A stretch of DNA of 64,000 nucleotides. It comes from Sinonovacula constricta. Lineage: Eukaryota; Mollusca; Bivalvia; Cardiida; Solecurtidae. The position numbers were made by a program, and so were the translations under genes. Below are positions 12,380 to 25,500 of the stretch, piece after piece (positions within the stretch are counted from its first letter, which is position 1; each line of letters opens with the position of its first letter). A model generated the notes under the pieces. The model did not search any database. It was not told where the DNA came from and was given only the letters and a program-made list of their open reading frames with translations. The DNA lies in contig CM017561.1 of assembly GCA_007844125.1 (NCBI GenBank), forward strand, positions 33,681,406 through 33,745,405. The letters are read 5' to 3'.

Positions 12380-13342
12380 TTAGTTGACTTTGTGTATAAT
12401 CTTTGTATAGGGTTTCCAAATGTCTTCTAGGGTTGTGATATTTAATGATATTGTTGCAATATACCTATCTACTTTATGAAATGTGATTAATCTATTTTTG
12501 AATTGCTCAATGGACGGTTTTATTTCTTTCATTTTATTGCTATATAGGAAGTACTTGGCCTGCAGCAGTATTATACTCAGGGCTTTATCTAAGGACATGC
12601 TACCAAATATTATATCTTCCAATTTAAACTCTGGTAAAGAAAGATTGCATTCAGTATTTATATAGAGGTGCAGTTGACTCCAAAATTGTTTGCTTGTCTC
12701 ACAATTCCAGAATAGATGAAGTAATGTCTCTGGATTCTGTTTACAAAATGTACATCTATCATTATTTTTAATTTTCATTTTTGACAAAAGATAGTTAGTG
12801 CCAAGTATTCTATGGTTGATTCTGTATTGGAACCAGATGAGACTATGCTCCTTTGTAATCTTGAACACATGTTCATATATAGCACCATAGTTAATATTTT
12901 CATTAGTATGTCTTGTTAAATCATTTTTCCATTTTTCAAGAGATGTAGGTGTCACATTGTTCTTTACTAGTGTCTTATAGATGTTACTGCAGCCTTTATC
13001 GTTCTTTAAAATGGTTGACAGAGGAAGTGGTAGTACTGGATATTGTTGTTTTTTTGTCACAAATTGGTTTATTCTAAGATATTGTTTGATTGATGATAAT
13101 AAACCATTATATTCCAAAAAATTTGTTTGAATATTATACACGTTTATTAATTCCTTATATGTATAGATTTCCCCATTGTCCTTGATAACATCTCCAAGAA
13201 ACACAACCCCTGCTGCAAGCCATCTTTTAAAGCAAATACTTGTACCTCCGACCTGAATATCTGGGTAGTGCCACAAGTAGGTTAAACCAACATCTTCACT
13301 ACTGGTAGGTATTTTAATCTGGGCTAGTATTCTATAGATTTT
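12380..13342 (-). pseudogene. LINE A copy 2: zinc-finger region of ORF2
   Basis: Identical in translation to the copy 1 frame, with the same C-x2-C-x8-H-x4-C knuckle and the same frameshift separating it from the RT frame. The shared lesion shows that the duplication came after the element had decayed. Confidence 0.8.
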
Positions 13343-15459
13343 AAGAGCTTCCTTCCAAAAAACATTTTTTCCTTGTGTATTTGAGATTTAAGATAGTCTG
13401 GGCCAAATGTAAACATACTTTTTATTGCAGGACATATGTTATATACTAGATGTGTGAATTTGCTATCTGTTTTCAAAATGTTTCTGAACCATGTAACTTT
13501 CAGACTGTCTATAAAATGTCTAAGGTCAACCATTTTTAATCCACCATACTTATAATCCTGTGTTAAAGTTTCTCTTTTAACTTTATCATTTGAATTACCC
13601 CAAATAATTTTATAGAACATATTTTGAATACAAGCTATTTTTTGTTCTGGTGGGCTTGGAATGCACAATATTAAATGATTAAGCTTTGCAAGTGCAAGTG
13701 ACTTTATAATTGTAATTTTTCCCAAAGGTGACAAAAGTCTTTTTGACCATTTGTTCAACAGATTTTTTATTTCTTCAATTTTTTTGTCGTAGTTGATGCA
13801 AACAATGTCTGACAGATTAATAGAGAATTGTATTCCAAGGAAAGTGAAATTTGAGTTATCCCATGACAAGTTATATTCCGGACAAATTGGTGTAGTATTA
13901 TTTTTGCATGATCCAATCCATATTACTTTGGTTTTATCCATATTGATATTCAAGCCGGAGATTTTTCCATATAGTTTTATTATCTGCATTGTTTGTGAAA
14001 GTGATTCCATTGAGCCATCCAGTGTGAGTGTAGTGTCAACAGCATATTGACATATTTTAAATTCCATGCCGTTTATATTGATCCCTTTAATTTTCTTATT
14101 TTCCCTTATCATGATGGACAAAATTTCTGCACAGAGAATGAACAGGTAGGGTGAGAGTGAGTCCCCTTGACGACAACCCCTCTGTGGGTAGAACCAGTCA
14201 GACATATGACCATTTACCAATACACATGACTCTATATTGGTGTAGAAGAGGGATATCCATGTTTGTATTGATTGCCCAAAATTAAACAATTCTAAAACTT
14301 TTCTCATAAATGTCCATGATAAAGTATCGAAGGCGGATGCAAAATCAATCAAAAGGAGCAGTCCAGGAATGTTATATTCTTCTGTATAAAATAAAATATC
14401 ATATAGTAATCTTATATTTGTCGCCATAAGCCTGCCCGGAATAAAGCCTGTTTGATCTTCATGAATAATTTTCCCCAAGTTTTGTTTAATTCTTGAAGCA
14501 ATGGCTGATGATGCAATTTTATATGAGACATTCAATAATGAAATAGGTCTCCAATTCTTAAGGAGAGTTTTATCTTTATTACCTTTGGGTATACATGTAA
14601 TAACACCTTGTTTCTGAGTTAATGAGAGTGCTCCAGTAGAGAAAGCATAGTTAATAGATCTGACTAGAAAATGTCCTAAATCCTTCCAAAAGAATTTTAA
14701 AAATTCTACTGTGAAGCCATCATTCCCAGGGCTTGTATTATTTGCCATTTTTTTTAAACTTGTTTGCATTTCACTTAATGTTAATTCTCCTTCCATACCT
14801 ATTTTGTCTTTTTCTGAAAGTTTTGGTATATTAATGCCTTTAAGTATTTCTTCTGAATAAAGTGGTTGTTCATTTTCTTTACTGTATAAATTTTTATAAT
14901 AATTCGTTGTTTCATTTAAAATGTCGTGTTGTGTATCTAAAAGTGTTCCATTGTTAGATATAATCGAAGTCATCAGTTTTGAAACATAGTTTCTATTTTC
15001 TAGGTTGAGAAAAAAATTTGTTGGTTTTTCTCCTTCAGAAATCCATTTTGCTTTAGATCTTACAAATGCCCCTTCCATTTTTTTCCTTCTTATTTCTAAT
15101 AATTTTCTCTTCTGTTCTTCTAAAAACTCATAATTAATGTCTACTTGTTTCTCCAATTTTTCTATTTCTTTTAAAATTTGGTTCTCTTCATTTATTTGTT
15201 TTTTCTTTTTGTAAGAAGCGTAACTTATACATTTTCCTCTGATATTAAGTAACAATGTTTCGAAAAAAAGTTGGTCATCAATGGTAAATTTAATTGAAGC
15301 TGGGTTAATGGCATTTATATCAACAGTATTTAGAATATCCGATGCATACTGAGCTTTAGTTTCATAAATAACTTGTTTGATTTCATTTATAAATTCTTGC
15401 TCTTTCAGTAAGGAGTTATTGAATTTCCAGTATGAAATACCTTTTTTTAAACTTTCCAA
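13324..15459 (-). pseudogene. LINE A copy 2: reverse transcriptase domain
   Basis: A 711-codon frame with the same RT blocks and the same Y-A-V-D in place of Y-A-D-D at 472-475. It differs from copy 1 at residue 595 (His rather than Asn; G13677). The frameshifts at both ends match copy 1. Confidence 0.9.
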
Positions 15460-15743
15460 ATTTTATAGAAATCAAAATTAAAGAGTGGTCTGTGCGGTAA
15501 CCAGGTAATATTTTTGTTTCAGTTATATCTGTGTAAAGATTATCTGAGATAAGAAAATAGTCTAGCCTAGCTTTTTTCACAGGGTTCCTTTTAAACCATG
15601 TATATTCTCTTTTTTCTATATTGTTTTCCCTCCAGCAATCTACAAGACCATACTCTGTCATAATATGTAAGACCTTATCTCTTGAATTGGGGTTATTTAT
15701 ATGTAAATAGTTAAATGAGTCAATTTTAGGATTAAGAGTAAGG
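15416..15743 (-). pseudogene. LINE A copy 2: C-terminal part of APE endonuclease
   Basis: Same truncated fragment as in copy 1, with RLDYFLIS and the final TDH motif but no N-terminal half. The element boundary falls at the TSD (15744-15754). Codons upstream of it, up to 15781, are flanking DNA that happens to be open. Confidence 0.8.
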
Positions 15744-15754
15744 TCCTTTTTCTT
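15744..15754. repeat. Target-site duplication, 5' side of LINE A copy 2
   Basis: Second copy of TCCTTTTTCTT. It is followed by GATAATATGATAATG, which also follows the single copy at 23358-23368 with a slight change. The equivalent in copy 1 is 4032-4042. Confidence 0.75.
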
Positions 15755-18662
15755 GATAATATGATAATGATGTTTAGTCATTTAAATCAAGAAAATCAAC
15801 GAGCCTACAAAAGACACGTTCAATCGTACTTGCACATGCGCTCTCTGGACCTTTTCAGCAACGATTTCATATCAAATAAAAGCTAGCTATTACTTACCTG
15901 TTATTGATCAGTCATTATATAACATATCAAACATACGCTCATTACAACAAGACACGCAAATTAAATACAGGGTAAATTGTCAAGACATTTATGATGGATA
16001 GAGCGAGGACATAAACGCATGTGAGTGCTAACTCATTTATCTGATACGTTCCACATGCATTGTATCAACATCTCTTCAACTTAATTATAACACCAATTTA
16101 ATTATGATTAAAATGCGAGCAAGCATTAGACTAAGATGCACACATGTAAGATTATGGTATCAATACAAATTTATAATATGACGTCTTGTATTCCTTACTT
16201 GCCAGAAATGTGTCATTTAAAGTGTTCACTCTTATTAAACTGTTTCCGAGGATTTATCTCCAGTGAATATTGTTGTCTTTAGTCAGATTTTATCTCCCGA
16301 TGTAAGTGTTTACTAGTAGCCGCCTCACGTTGTGGTGATATGATTATCTACACCGCTTATCTTAGAGAAAATCTAGAATTGCAGGGCTGAAGTGCTTCAC
16401 ATACAATGTTGTTGTATTTTTTTTTCACATGATCATTCCATGTTGTTTTGTGAATGTGTATAGTGTCTCGTTTCGTTGTTTTTGTCACTTTTTACAACCT
16501 TTGTCGACAAGTAGTCGAAACTTAAATATGTGTGGCCATTATTACTTCCATATACATATAAAGGGAAATAAGAAAACTAAGAACATTTACCGTCTGTTGT
16601 GCTTCAGGCATGTTGAACGGAGCCCCAATCTCGCACTTCCTAGGAGGTTGTTTCTAGGACAGGGTATATAAAATCATTAAAACTAAGAGCAGCATCAACA
16701 AAAATTGCATCCAGAAAAAATAGATGAGGAATGAAATCAATATTTCACAACGTAAATAGTCAATCAGCTATAAAGAAATCATCATGCATAAAGAATTTTA
16801 TCATACATGTATATCATTTCGTCGTTCTATAGCCAGAACAATTTGGGTCTGTACATAAGACAGTTGATGACAATATACCACAATTATAATAGGAGATAGC
16901 AAAACTTTCATAAAACATTTTCAAATTCGAAAGACGCATCAAAGATAATTGCTAACCAGTTGAAAGAGCGGTTTAGTATGCCTAGATAAAAAACTATATT
17001 ACTTCTTTGTATACATTCTATTTTTGTCACTACGTCACATAACTTGCTCAAATGTCGTTTCTGAATTTTTTGTGAAAGGATTTTTATAAGGTTCAATTAA
17101 ACTATCCTTTTTTTACTCACATCTACTTTCTTGCACACAATTTTTTGTCACTACGTTATATCACTTGCTCTTGTTTAACTTCTGGTGTTATTTTTTAATG
17201 TTGATACTTTGGTAATTAATTTAAATTAAAGAATTCATCGTTCACTGCCTGTATTTATAGCCTATGTGAGTTAATTAGCCTTTAAAATCGGCCATTATTG
17301 TGGAAACGTTGAAAAGTACATTGTCTTATTACATGCATTTTCATTTTACAATTACGGAGATTATGTTTAGATATGCTGCCATAGTGATGTCGGATTAGGT
17401 CGCCCTAAACAAGATAGATTGCAGGTTGAGACATTTCAAGCAATATATTTCTGGAATAATTACAGTTGCTTTAATTTATATAACACCTATTTCAGCGTTA
17501 CGCACAGCACGTTCTTTTTTAAATATCAGGCATACTAAGAGCATTCGCAAGTTTCAACTATATAATCTTTATTTCCTCCAATGATGAAGATTAACAAATA
17601 TGTTCAAAATGAGCAATTTCAAAAAGAAATAATAAAAAGAGCGATAAACACATATACATAGAAGACATTATCATATCAAAAGTTTTATATAGATTGACAG
17701 ATTGTACACAAATATATAAATCATCACTTTGAAGTGTATTAATATTTTAAGTAACGAAATTACAAATAGTGATGAGTTTTATCGAGAAGAAATAATATCG
17801 TGAGGATAAAAGACAAAAAGCTCTGTATCCATTCATTCGCAGATACACTCTTACAAACCGTTCAAACGCCCACACAGCCATTCTAAAAAAGGAACTGTTA
17901 CAAGGAGAGAAATAGTGACTCATATTTAATCGGAAATCAAGTTAACAAATGCAGAAGTGCACATGCGACAAAGAGAATATTAATGATGAGTATTAATTAG
18001 ACATATTGAAATATATGTTGCTGTGAATAGAATTTTTCCTGGGTAGGAAAGTCTTACCGAAACAAAAAGCAAGAGTTCCAACGACCATATCGATAAATAA
18101 ATAAACAAATAAATAAATCGATAAATAAATAAATGAGTTACATCCGAGAAAAGAATAATTGCTATATCCATTCATTCGTTGGTGCACTCTTTCAAAACAT
18201 TCGAATATCCACATAGATGTGTAGACAAATGCCCTTCCACAAGAAAGAACTAATACAGTCTGTTATACAGACAGACAGATAGACAGACATAAAAACATAC
18301 TAAAATATATGTTGTTATGAATAAAGTTATGTCTGTTTGAAAATCACGCCGAAACGAAAAAGCAAGAGTTTAAACGGTCGATCACAATCATAAAAAGACA
18401 TTCACCTTTTTTGTACAACATACGAAGATTAACGATTGATAGTATGAATGTTAAATAAACACCATGTTAATTTAAAAACAACACATACATTAAGGCAGTT
18501 ATTTACAATTTATCTGGTTAATGATGTACTTATGTTTCTTGTACTCAAGCCAAACAGCGTGGCAAAAGTGAAAGGTAATAGAATAAAATTCCACAATTCT
18601 GTCTGTTGTCATGCATACTAACGCTTTTACATTGTACGCCTAAAAGCGTATTGGCTACAGTT
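15755..18662. other. Non-coding part of unit 2
   Basis: Matches 4043-6950, with the Penelope-type fragments at 16272-16672 and the AAAT-rich tract at 18097-18134. No gene seen. Confidence 0.7.
16272..16672. repeat. Penelope-type terminal fragments in unit 2
   Basis: Same inverted pair as 4560-4960, duplicated with the unit. Confidence 0.55.
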
Positions 18663-19011
18663 TCATTGTCCATGTTAAAAAAGATGTTAATTTAGCGTGA
18701 TCTAAACACCTTTGTTAGTTTTGCCTTGAGCTTATACTTATGCGTTGCCATGTGACTACAGTCTAGGATAAGATGATCTGAAAGACAAAACTGAACATTT
18801 GTTACATGTTACAGGTTTCATTGAAGCTAGATGTGTACGCTATTAGTTTAGCTACAGATGTACAATGTGTTGCTTGTCTTGGAAATGCTGCTGCATAGTA
18901 CCATATGTTACAAAAGCTGTACTGTGTGTAAAGAGTGAAAGCGGTTAAACTCGTTTGAGGACACATCTTGTTTCCATACGGTTATGTAATAATGTCTGAT
19001 ATTGTGAGTTA

Positions 19012-21355
19012 TTATATTTTCCACTTAATCTTATCTGAAAAAAGTCCGTGGTTAGCATAGGAATCAAGATATGAAGCCAGGTTTAATTTTTGAACTAACG
19101 TATTTATGTCGTTGAAGAACCCGTGACATTGCGAGTGAATAGTAAACAACGCCAGTCTCGTCAAGAACAATCGCTTTAACAATAAGACACCCAGGTGATT
19201 AGTACTCTCGACCTCGGAAATGGCTTCAGGTCCAAGCAACCATCAGCGATTAGCACGCGATGCGGATGCCCGTGATTCGTTGAACACCATGATGGCGCTT
19301 TTTAAGCAATTAAAACGGAAACGCCATTATAGGAATATGCGTAGCAAATGTCCATTAACGACTGGAGCACTTTCATTGACAGTGAGAGCAAGGCCATGTC
19401 GTCGGCGACCGTAGGGGATGCGTAACAAGAGTTACCTATGCTTAAACCATAACCGGAGTCAACTAGTTCCTGTATGAGAGCAATTATGTATCATAAATAG
19501 AGCATGGGCGAGCATATAGACCCCTGTCTTGAGCCGCACTTGACGAGGAACCAGTCCGATTCATGACCATTGTAAACCACTCGGCTGTAGGAATTAGTTT
19601 GCAGTTCAATAACGGTAAGCCACAGGTGTCCGTTATTCCCGTGCGATATAGCGTTATTGCCCTGTAACTATTGGGGTCATATTTCCTTATGTTACCCCTT
19701 TGTAGAGGGTTATTATATTACCTAGTTTTAATGCTTACGGAATATACGATTTGTGATATAATACGTTAAAGAAAACTAATAAGGATTTGTGTAGGTGCTC
19801 ACCCCCATGAATCACATGTTCGTATTAAACACCATTTCCACACATTTAACCAGGCTTCAATTTCTTTATGCATGTTAGCACTTCCTCTAAGCTAATTTCC
19901 ACACAGGCTGTGCACAATTGCTCGTGGCGTTTTAGGTCAGCGACTTCCGTCTTGACTTTATTGTAATGTGATTCATCATAGTGTGTATGCTCGGATTCAC
20001 CTGTGTATATGTTTTTAAAATGGCTTCCCCAATATTGTGGAATGGATGTTGGGTCTCTAATCAATGTATCTTTAAAACTTAATTTCACCACCAGCTTTCG
20101 TGTTATACGACCGTTTCGATTGAAAAGTCTCCAAAATAAGCCAATGTATCCGCTGGCCGCTTTAGCAATTTCATTATTTGTATTTATTAAGAATTGTCCG
20201 ACATCCTGGCGGTGGATGGCGCGAAATTTACGTTTCGCTGTTTTGTAGTCGCGGTAGCTAGAGTCATCAACACGCGAAAGGCCCTCGTTCAGCCATACAT
20301 TGCGCGTCATTTTCATTTCATTGTTAGTGGATTTCAGAGAGTTATTCCAGTACCGCTTAAGAAAGGGTCTTAAGCGCAAAAATGGGGAAATTTTGGATAA
20401 CGCTTTTTGAATAGCGTCGATTATTGTCTTGTAAAAAAGAATCTATGGCTTCAGTATTCGAACATTCGCCATTAAGATGGTCATCTATCATATTAAGGTT
20501 GTGAGAGAGGCACGATTTATATTTTTCGTATTGATCTTTTGTGATATATTCCCATTTTATGGGTGTTTTCGTGCATTGTTTTAAGAGTTGTTTTACTAGG
20601 ACATGATACGGAGACGATAATGGGTCTGTGTGTGGAATCATTGATACTATCGTCGTCTAGAAAAGAACACGCTTCAAGTATGTCGGCGCACACACTTTGG
20701 ATAAGAACATGGTCAATAAGAAATCGGCATTTACCATCGTAGGATACAAAGGAGTCTGATGACCCTGCGCATTGAGGTAACGTATCTGCAGCGAACATAT
20801 TACTTTCAGATATGAACTCACATAGAGCTATGCAACGTCTGTCGTTTGGTTTAACAAACGCTTTACCCTGCAAATGTGCGTTGAAGTCGCCCATAATAAT
20901 AATTCTGCCTTTCGCTGAATTGTAAGTATAAACATCTTGCACGCGCTCAAGGAATTGTCTGTATTCGTGTACCCTATAGTTTGAGCATGGTGCATTTACT
21001 TGTAAATGATAGATGAAATTTTCTCTAGACAAATGTATCTGTATGCCAGCAATACAATTACTGTCAATATCTAGAGTGGTTACACGTTCATTTATTCTAT
21101 TATGCCATAGAAGCGCAACACCGCCTCTGCTTGATCTACGTTTACAGTTATGAAAGATTGATTTTGTTCACACACACTAAAACCAGCAAAGTCTTTATGA
21201 ATGTTATCTACAAAGAAGACATTTTCATTACTTAACCAGTGCTCCAATATACCAACGATGTCTATTGATTTGTTGTTAAGTAAACAGCTTAGATAATATG
21301 AGCTTGGCATGAGCCCAGTTGCGTTCCACGTGCACAGAGTTAAGCCTGTCATCAT
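19012..21355 (-). pseudogene. LINE B copy 2: ORF2 (APE, linker, RT) remnant
   Basis: APE pieces at 21355-21092 and 21032-20517 (WNATG, ILEHWL, GDFNAH), pre-RT pieces at 20641-20357 and 20379-19846, and RT fragments at 19845-19012 including the V-A-D-D box. All lesions match copy 1, so no functional ORF2 exists in either unit. Confidence 0.7.
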
Positions 21356-22096
21356 TGAAGGAATGTTATATGCCAGTTATGTCAGTACAGTAATATATAA
21401 CTGGATCCTTAGCGTTCTTTCCATGAAGATTTATAATGTGTTCCATGTACGACATGAGGCCTGTTGCGGAAGCGTCTCTTTTTTGACCCATGGCCGACAA
21501 ATTATGTCAGTAGGCCAAAAGCCATCGCAGATCATTTCATCGATCTTGTCCGGCTTAGCGTTAATACGTATAATGGCTGTCACTATGTGTTTTGGTCATA
21601 TACGGAGAGAGCTGTTACCTTGACGCCTCTGTCTCTCGTGTATTGAGCGATTAAGCTTTCACTGATATACTTTTTAAAGCCGCCTACATAGTACCGTTTT
21701 GTATGTTTAATCGCATATTGGTTGAACTCATCATCTGTGTTCAGCTGTGAGTTATTCTTAGTCGACTCGCGTTGCCAAACAAAGTCTGTAATGCTGGTCC
21801 CTGAACTTGCCTTCGCTGTCGAGTGCCGATTTGATGTGATGACAGGTTTCGGATTCGAGTATTGGGGTCTAATAACAGTTGGGGACGAAGAACAATCTAA
21901 CGCACTAGTAGGGTTAGTTGCAGTTGAAGTTGACTTTTAATACTGTACTGTCACTTGGCCTTGTGTTGGGCTTTGGCTGAGGTGAACCCGGCGCTTATCA
22001 CTTTCACTCTTGGGGCTTGAATGGGCTCTTTGGTCGATCACGATACCGACGTTGTTGGATGGTTCACAACCCTGGGACCGACGATCGACTAACAGA

Positions 22097-23009
22097 TTAG
22101 CTCTTTGGGACGAGTCTTCTTGTTGGGTCTTGTTGGGTCTGAGCCCTTGTTTCGAGTTTGTTAATTTTTTCGATTTGTTTGTTTTCGCTTGTCATCTTTT
22201 GATAAAATTCATTTATTTCCTTCTCTGTTTGTTTGGTCTCGGAAACAAGATCGTCGCGCACTAACTTCATTTTGCTTAACTCTTGCTGCTCCGTTGCAAT
22301 GCTCATCTAAGGCTCGGTTTGCCGCTTGAGAGCAGTCGTCTACCTTTGTTCGGATGCCTTTAATTGCGACCTCCGTCTCTTGTCATAGATTTGCTATAGT
22401 TGTCTTAAGGTCGCTTATTTCCTTGCACAGAGTTTGCTCCATATCTTCTTTTTCCTGTCGCAATGGTATAATATCTGCTTTAAGTTGTGCTACTATCGAG
22501 TCATCATTTAGTACGAACTTAGCCGTGTTCAGCATGCCTTTAATATCTTCAAATGGCGCGCCGTCCATTACCGTGACAAGCAAGTAAATGTCGTTAGCGA
22601 GTTTATTGCACACCGATTCGTCTGATCGAGTGTTCTTACGTTTTTTTTCATTTCACATGGTTGTTTTCATGAAAATCCATCGCACGTTTAAATGGCTTTG
22701 AAAGTAATTCCCTGAAGCTTTCCGGGTTACCTTCGTTAGAGCACTCATCGGTTAACAATTGAGAAATATAGTGGTCTTTGGTTAGCTGGTGAAACATAGA
22801 TTGTAGGCATTGTAGCCGTTCAATGATTGATAAACTTTCATTGGAGAGGCCATCCGTATTAACTAGCATAACGGAATTGAACGATTCATTGGATCCGTGA
22901 AGACAGTGTATTATCGTCTGGGACAGTTCTGCGCTGGATACATCACCTTCACCGTACCGTTTCTGCCGGGGGTGGGTTGCGTATCGAAGTAAACCTTGTC
23001 GTCATTCAT
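22097..23009 (-). pseudogene. LINE B copy 2: ORF1 remnant
   Basis: Same three broken coiled-coil frames as copy 1 (22869-22648, 22613-22383, 22306-22097), with a possible start near 23009. Confidence 0.5.
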
Positions 23010-23357
23010 GATTATTGAGATGTGCTCACTTTGTGTACACTTTTAGTTGAACACATTTCCAGACTTTTGTGTGATTTTATTTTCGAGTATACAAAATTTT
23101 CTCTAATTTTAAAGAAGATCAATCTGTTCCGTATAATAGTCGTCCATATAATTATCCATATGATCCATTTAAAGCAATATTACTCAAAATCCACAACACT
23201 CTGATGTTTACGAAATTTGACAAAAATTGAACACAATGGCGCCTTGGCGCCAACACCGTCAAAGATAACTGGAAACTTATTGTTGATTTGACGTGAAATA
23301 CACAATAGTAATATCCAAGGATGTTTAATGTCACATATTTCTTGAACGTTATCGTAT

Positions 23358-23368
23358 TCCTTTTTCTT
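23358..23368. other. Empty (pre-insertion) site of LINE A
   Basis: The left flank (ending CGTATTCCTTTTTCTT) and right flank (AATATGATAATGATGTTTAG) of LINE A are joined here with a single copy of the 11 bp target and no element. It is the unit 2/unit 3 junction, so the array holds both filled and unfilled versions of the same site. Confidence 0.8.
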
Positions 23369-25138
23369 TAAATATGATAATGATGTTTAGTCATTTAAAT
23401 CAAGAAAATCAACGAGCCTTCAAAAGACACGTCCAATCGTACTTGCACATGCGCTCTCTGGACCTTTTCAGCAACGATTTCATATCAAATAAAAGCTAGC
23501 TATTACTGACCTGTTATTGATCAGTCATTATATAACATATCAAACATACGCTCATTACAACAAGACACGCAAATTAAATACAGGGTAAATTGTCAAGACA
23601 TTTATGATGGATAGAGCGAGGACATAAACGCATGAGAGTGCGAACTCATTTATCTGATACGTTCCACATGCATTGTATCAACATCTCTTCAACTTAATTA
23701 TAACACCAATTTAATTATGATTAAAATGCGAGCAAGCATTAGACTAAGATGCACACATATAAGATTATGGTATCAATACAAATTTGTAATATGAAGTCTT
23801 GTATTCCTTACTTGCCAGAAATGTGTCATTTAAAGTGTTCACTCTTATTTAACTGTTTCCGAGGATTTATCTCCAGTGAATATTGTTGTCTTTAGTCAGA
23901 TTTTATCTCCTGATGTAAGTGTTTACTAGTAGCCGCCTCACGTTGTGGTGATATAATTATCTACACCGCTTATCTTAGAGAAAAACAAGAATTGCAGGGC
24001 TGAAGTGCTTCACATACAATGTTTTTGAATTTTTTTCACCTGATCATTCCATGTTGTTTTTGTGAATGTGTATAGTGTCTCGTTTCGTTGTTTTTTGTCA
24101 CTTTTTACTACCTTTGTCGACAAGTAGTCGAAACTTAAATATGTGTGGTCATTATTACTTCCATATACATATAAAGGGAAATAAGAAAACCAAGAACATT
24201 TACCGTCTGTTGTGCTTCAGGCATGTTGAACGGAGCCCCAATCTCGCACTTCCTAGGAGGTTGTTTCTAGGACAGGGTATATAAAATCATTAAAACTAAG
24301 AGAAGCATCAACAAAAATTGCATCCGAAAAAAAGAGATGAGAAATGAAATCAATATTTCACAACGTAAAAAGTCGATCAGCTATACAGGAATCATCATGC
24401 ATAAAGAATTTTATCATACATGTATATCATTTCGTCGTTCTATAGCCAGAACAATTTGGGTCTGTACACAAGACAGTTGATGACAATATACCACAATTAT
24501 AATAGGAGATAGCAAAACTTTTATAAAACATTTCCAAAATCGAAAGACGCATCAAAGATAATTGCTAACCAGTTGAAAGAGCGGTTTAGTATGCCTAGAT
24601 AAAAAAAAACTATATTACTTCTTTGAATACATACTATTTTGTCATTACGCCATATTACTTGCTCAAATGTCGTTTCTGCATTTCTTGCGAAAGGATTTTT
24701 TATAAGGTTCAATTAACCAATCCTTTTTTTACTCATCTACTTTCTTGCACACTATTTTTTGTCACTACGTTATAGCACTTGCTCTTGTTTAACTTCTGGT
24801 GTTATTTTGTAATGTTAATACTTTGGTTATTAATTTAAATTAAAGAATTCATCGTTCACTGCCTGTATTTATAGCCTATGTGAGTTAATTAGCCTTTAAA
24901 ATCGGTCATTATTTTTTAATTTTACTATTACGGAGATTATGTTTAGATATGCTGTCACAGTGATGTCGGATTAGGTCGCCCTAAATGAGATTGCAGTTTG
25001 AGAAATTTTAAGCAATATATTTCTGGAATAAATACAGTTGCTTTAATTTATAAAACACATTTATATATTTCAGCATTACGCGCAACAACTTCTTTTTAAG
25101 TCTCAGGCATACCAAGCGCACTCGCAAGTTTCAACAAG
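23369..25138. repeat. Partial, diverged third unit of the tandem array
   Basis: Aligns with 4043-5848 and 15755-17560 with scattered substitutions and small indels, roughly 5% by eye. Homology stops near 25138 (in 'tttcaac', followed by unrelated sequence). It begins without a LINE A upstream. It contains the same Penelope-type terminal fragments as the other units and no coding region. Its greater divergence marks it as an older copy than the 1/2 pair. Confidence 0.85.
23880..24290. repeat. Penelope-type terminal fragments in unit 3
   Basis: Diverged version of the 4560-4960 pair: CTCCTGATGTAAGTG on the left arm and CCTAGGAGGTTG next to the AGTGCGAG-type sequence on the right. Confidence 0.5.
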
Positions 25139-25500
25139 AAAATATCTTAAAATGTTTTTTGCGGCGCAGGTGGGACTTTAAATAACAAAATAAAATAATC
25201 GGTTACATTTTAAAGGAAATGGGCCTCAACTTGTTCGAACCAAGACAACAAAAGAAAATACACTGTCTGACACTAATAGTGCGGTAGTTTATACTGTTGA
25301 AAAGGGTAGATCTATTTCTTTGTAAACTGTTAAAACGCACACTGGGCATAACCCTCACAGTAACGTTAGCCAGTACAACTGTTAACCTTATTGTCTTCGC
25401 AGATCAATATATCGCAATATCAACCGAAAAGACAAACATGCAACAATCTTTCTTACCGACCAGGAACAATGTTCCTTCTCCAATGGCGTTCTTGGTTTAC
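25139..25500. other. Anonymous sequence left of the linker exon
   Basis: Begins where homology to the tandem unit ends. Apart from the splice donor at its right edge I see nothing in it. A plus-strand frame at 25297-25542 overlaps the exon on the other strand and has no supporting motif. Confidence 0.6.

Larger units (their letters stand above)
11656..15743 (-). mobile_element. LINE A copy 2, complete at its 3' end
   Basis: Nearly identical to copy 1 but with its 3' end present. On the minus strand the 3' UTR (12379 to about 11704) runs into an A-rich tail, read on the plus strand as T-runs and (ATTT)n at 11656-11703. It is bounded by TCCTTTTTCTT at 11645-11655 and again at 15744-15754. The one coding difference I saw from copy 1 is Asn595 to His in the RT frame. 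Both copies descend from one insertion that was then duplicated together with the unit. Confidence 0.88.
18662..23353 (-). mobile_element. LINE B copy 2, decayed
   Basis: Duplicate of 6950-11640 with the same stops and frameshifts. A substitution near 22668 changes one ORF1 residue (Lys to Glu in DFHKNNH), and a T-run near 22635 is one base longer. Its 5' end abuts the empty LINE A site rather than LINE A itself. Confidence 0.7.
11713..23368. repeat. Copy 2 of the 11.7 kb tandem duplication
   Basis: Near-identical to 1-11655 throughout. Identity to copy 1 stops at 23368, exactly where copy 1 passes into the T-rich tail of the next LINE A. Copy 2 instead continues directly into a third, diverged unit. 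Confidence 0.95.
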
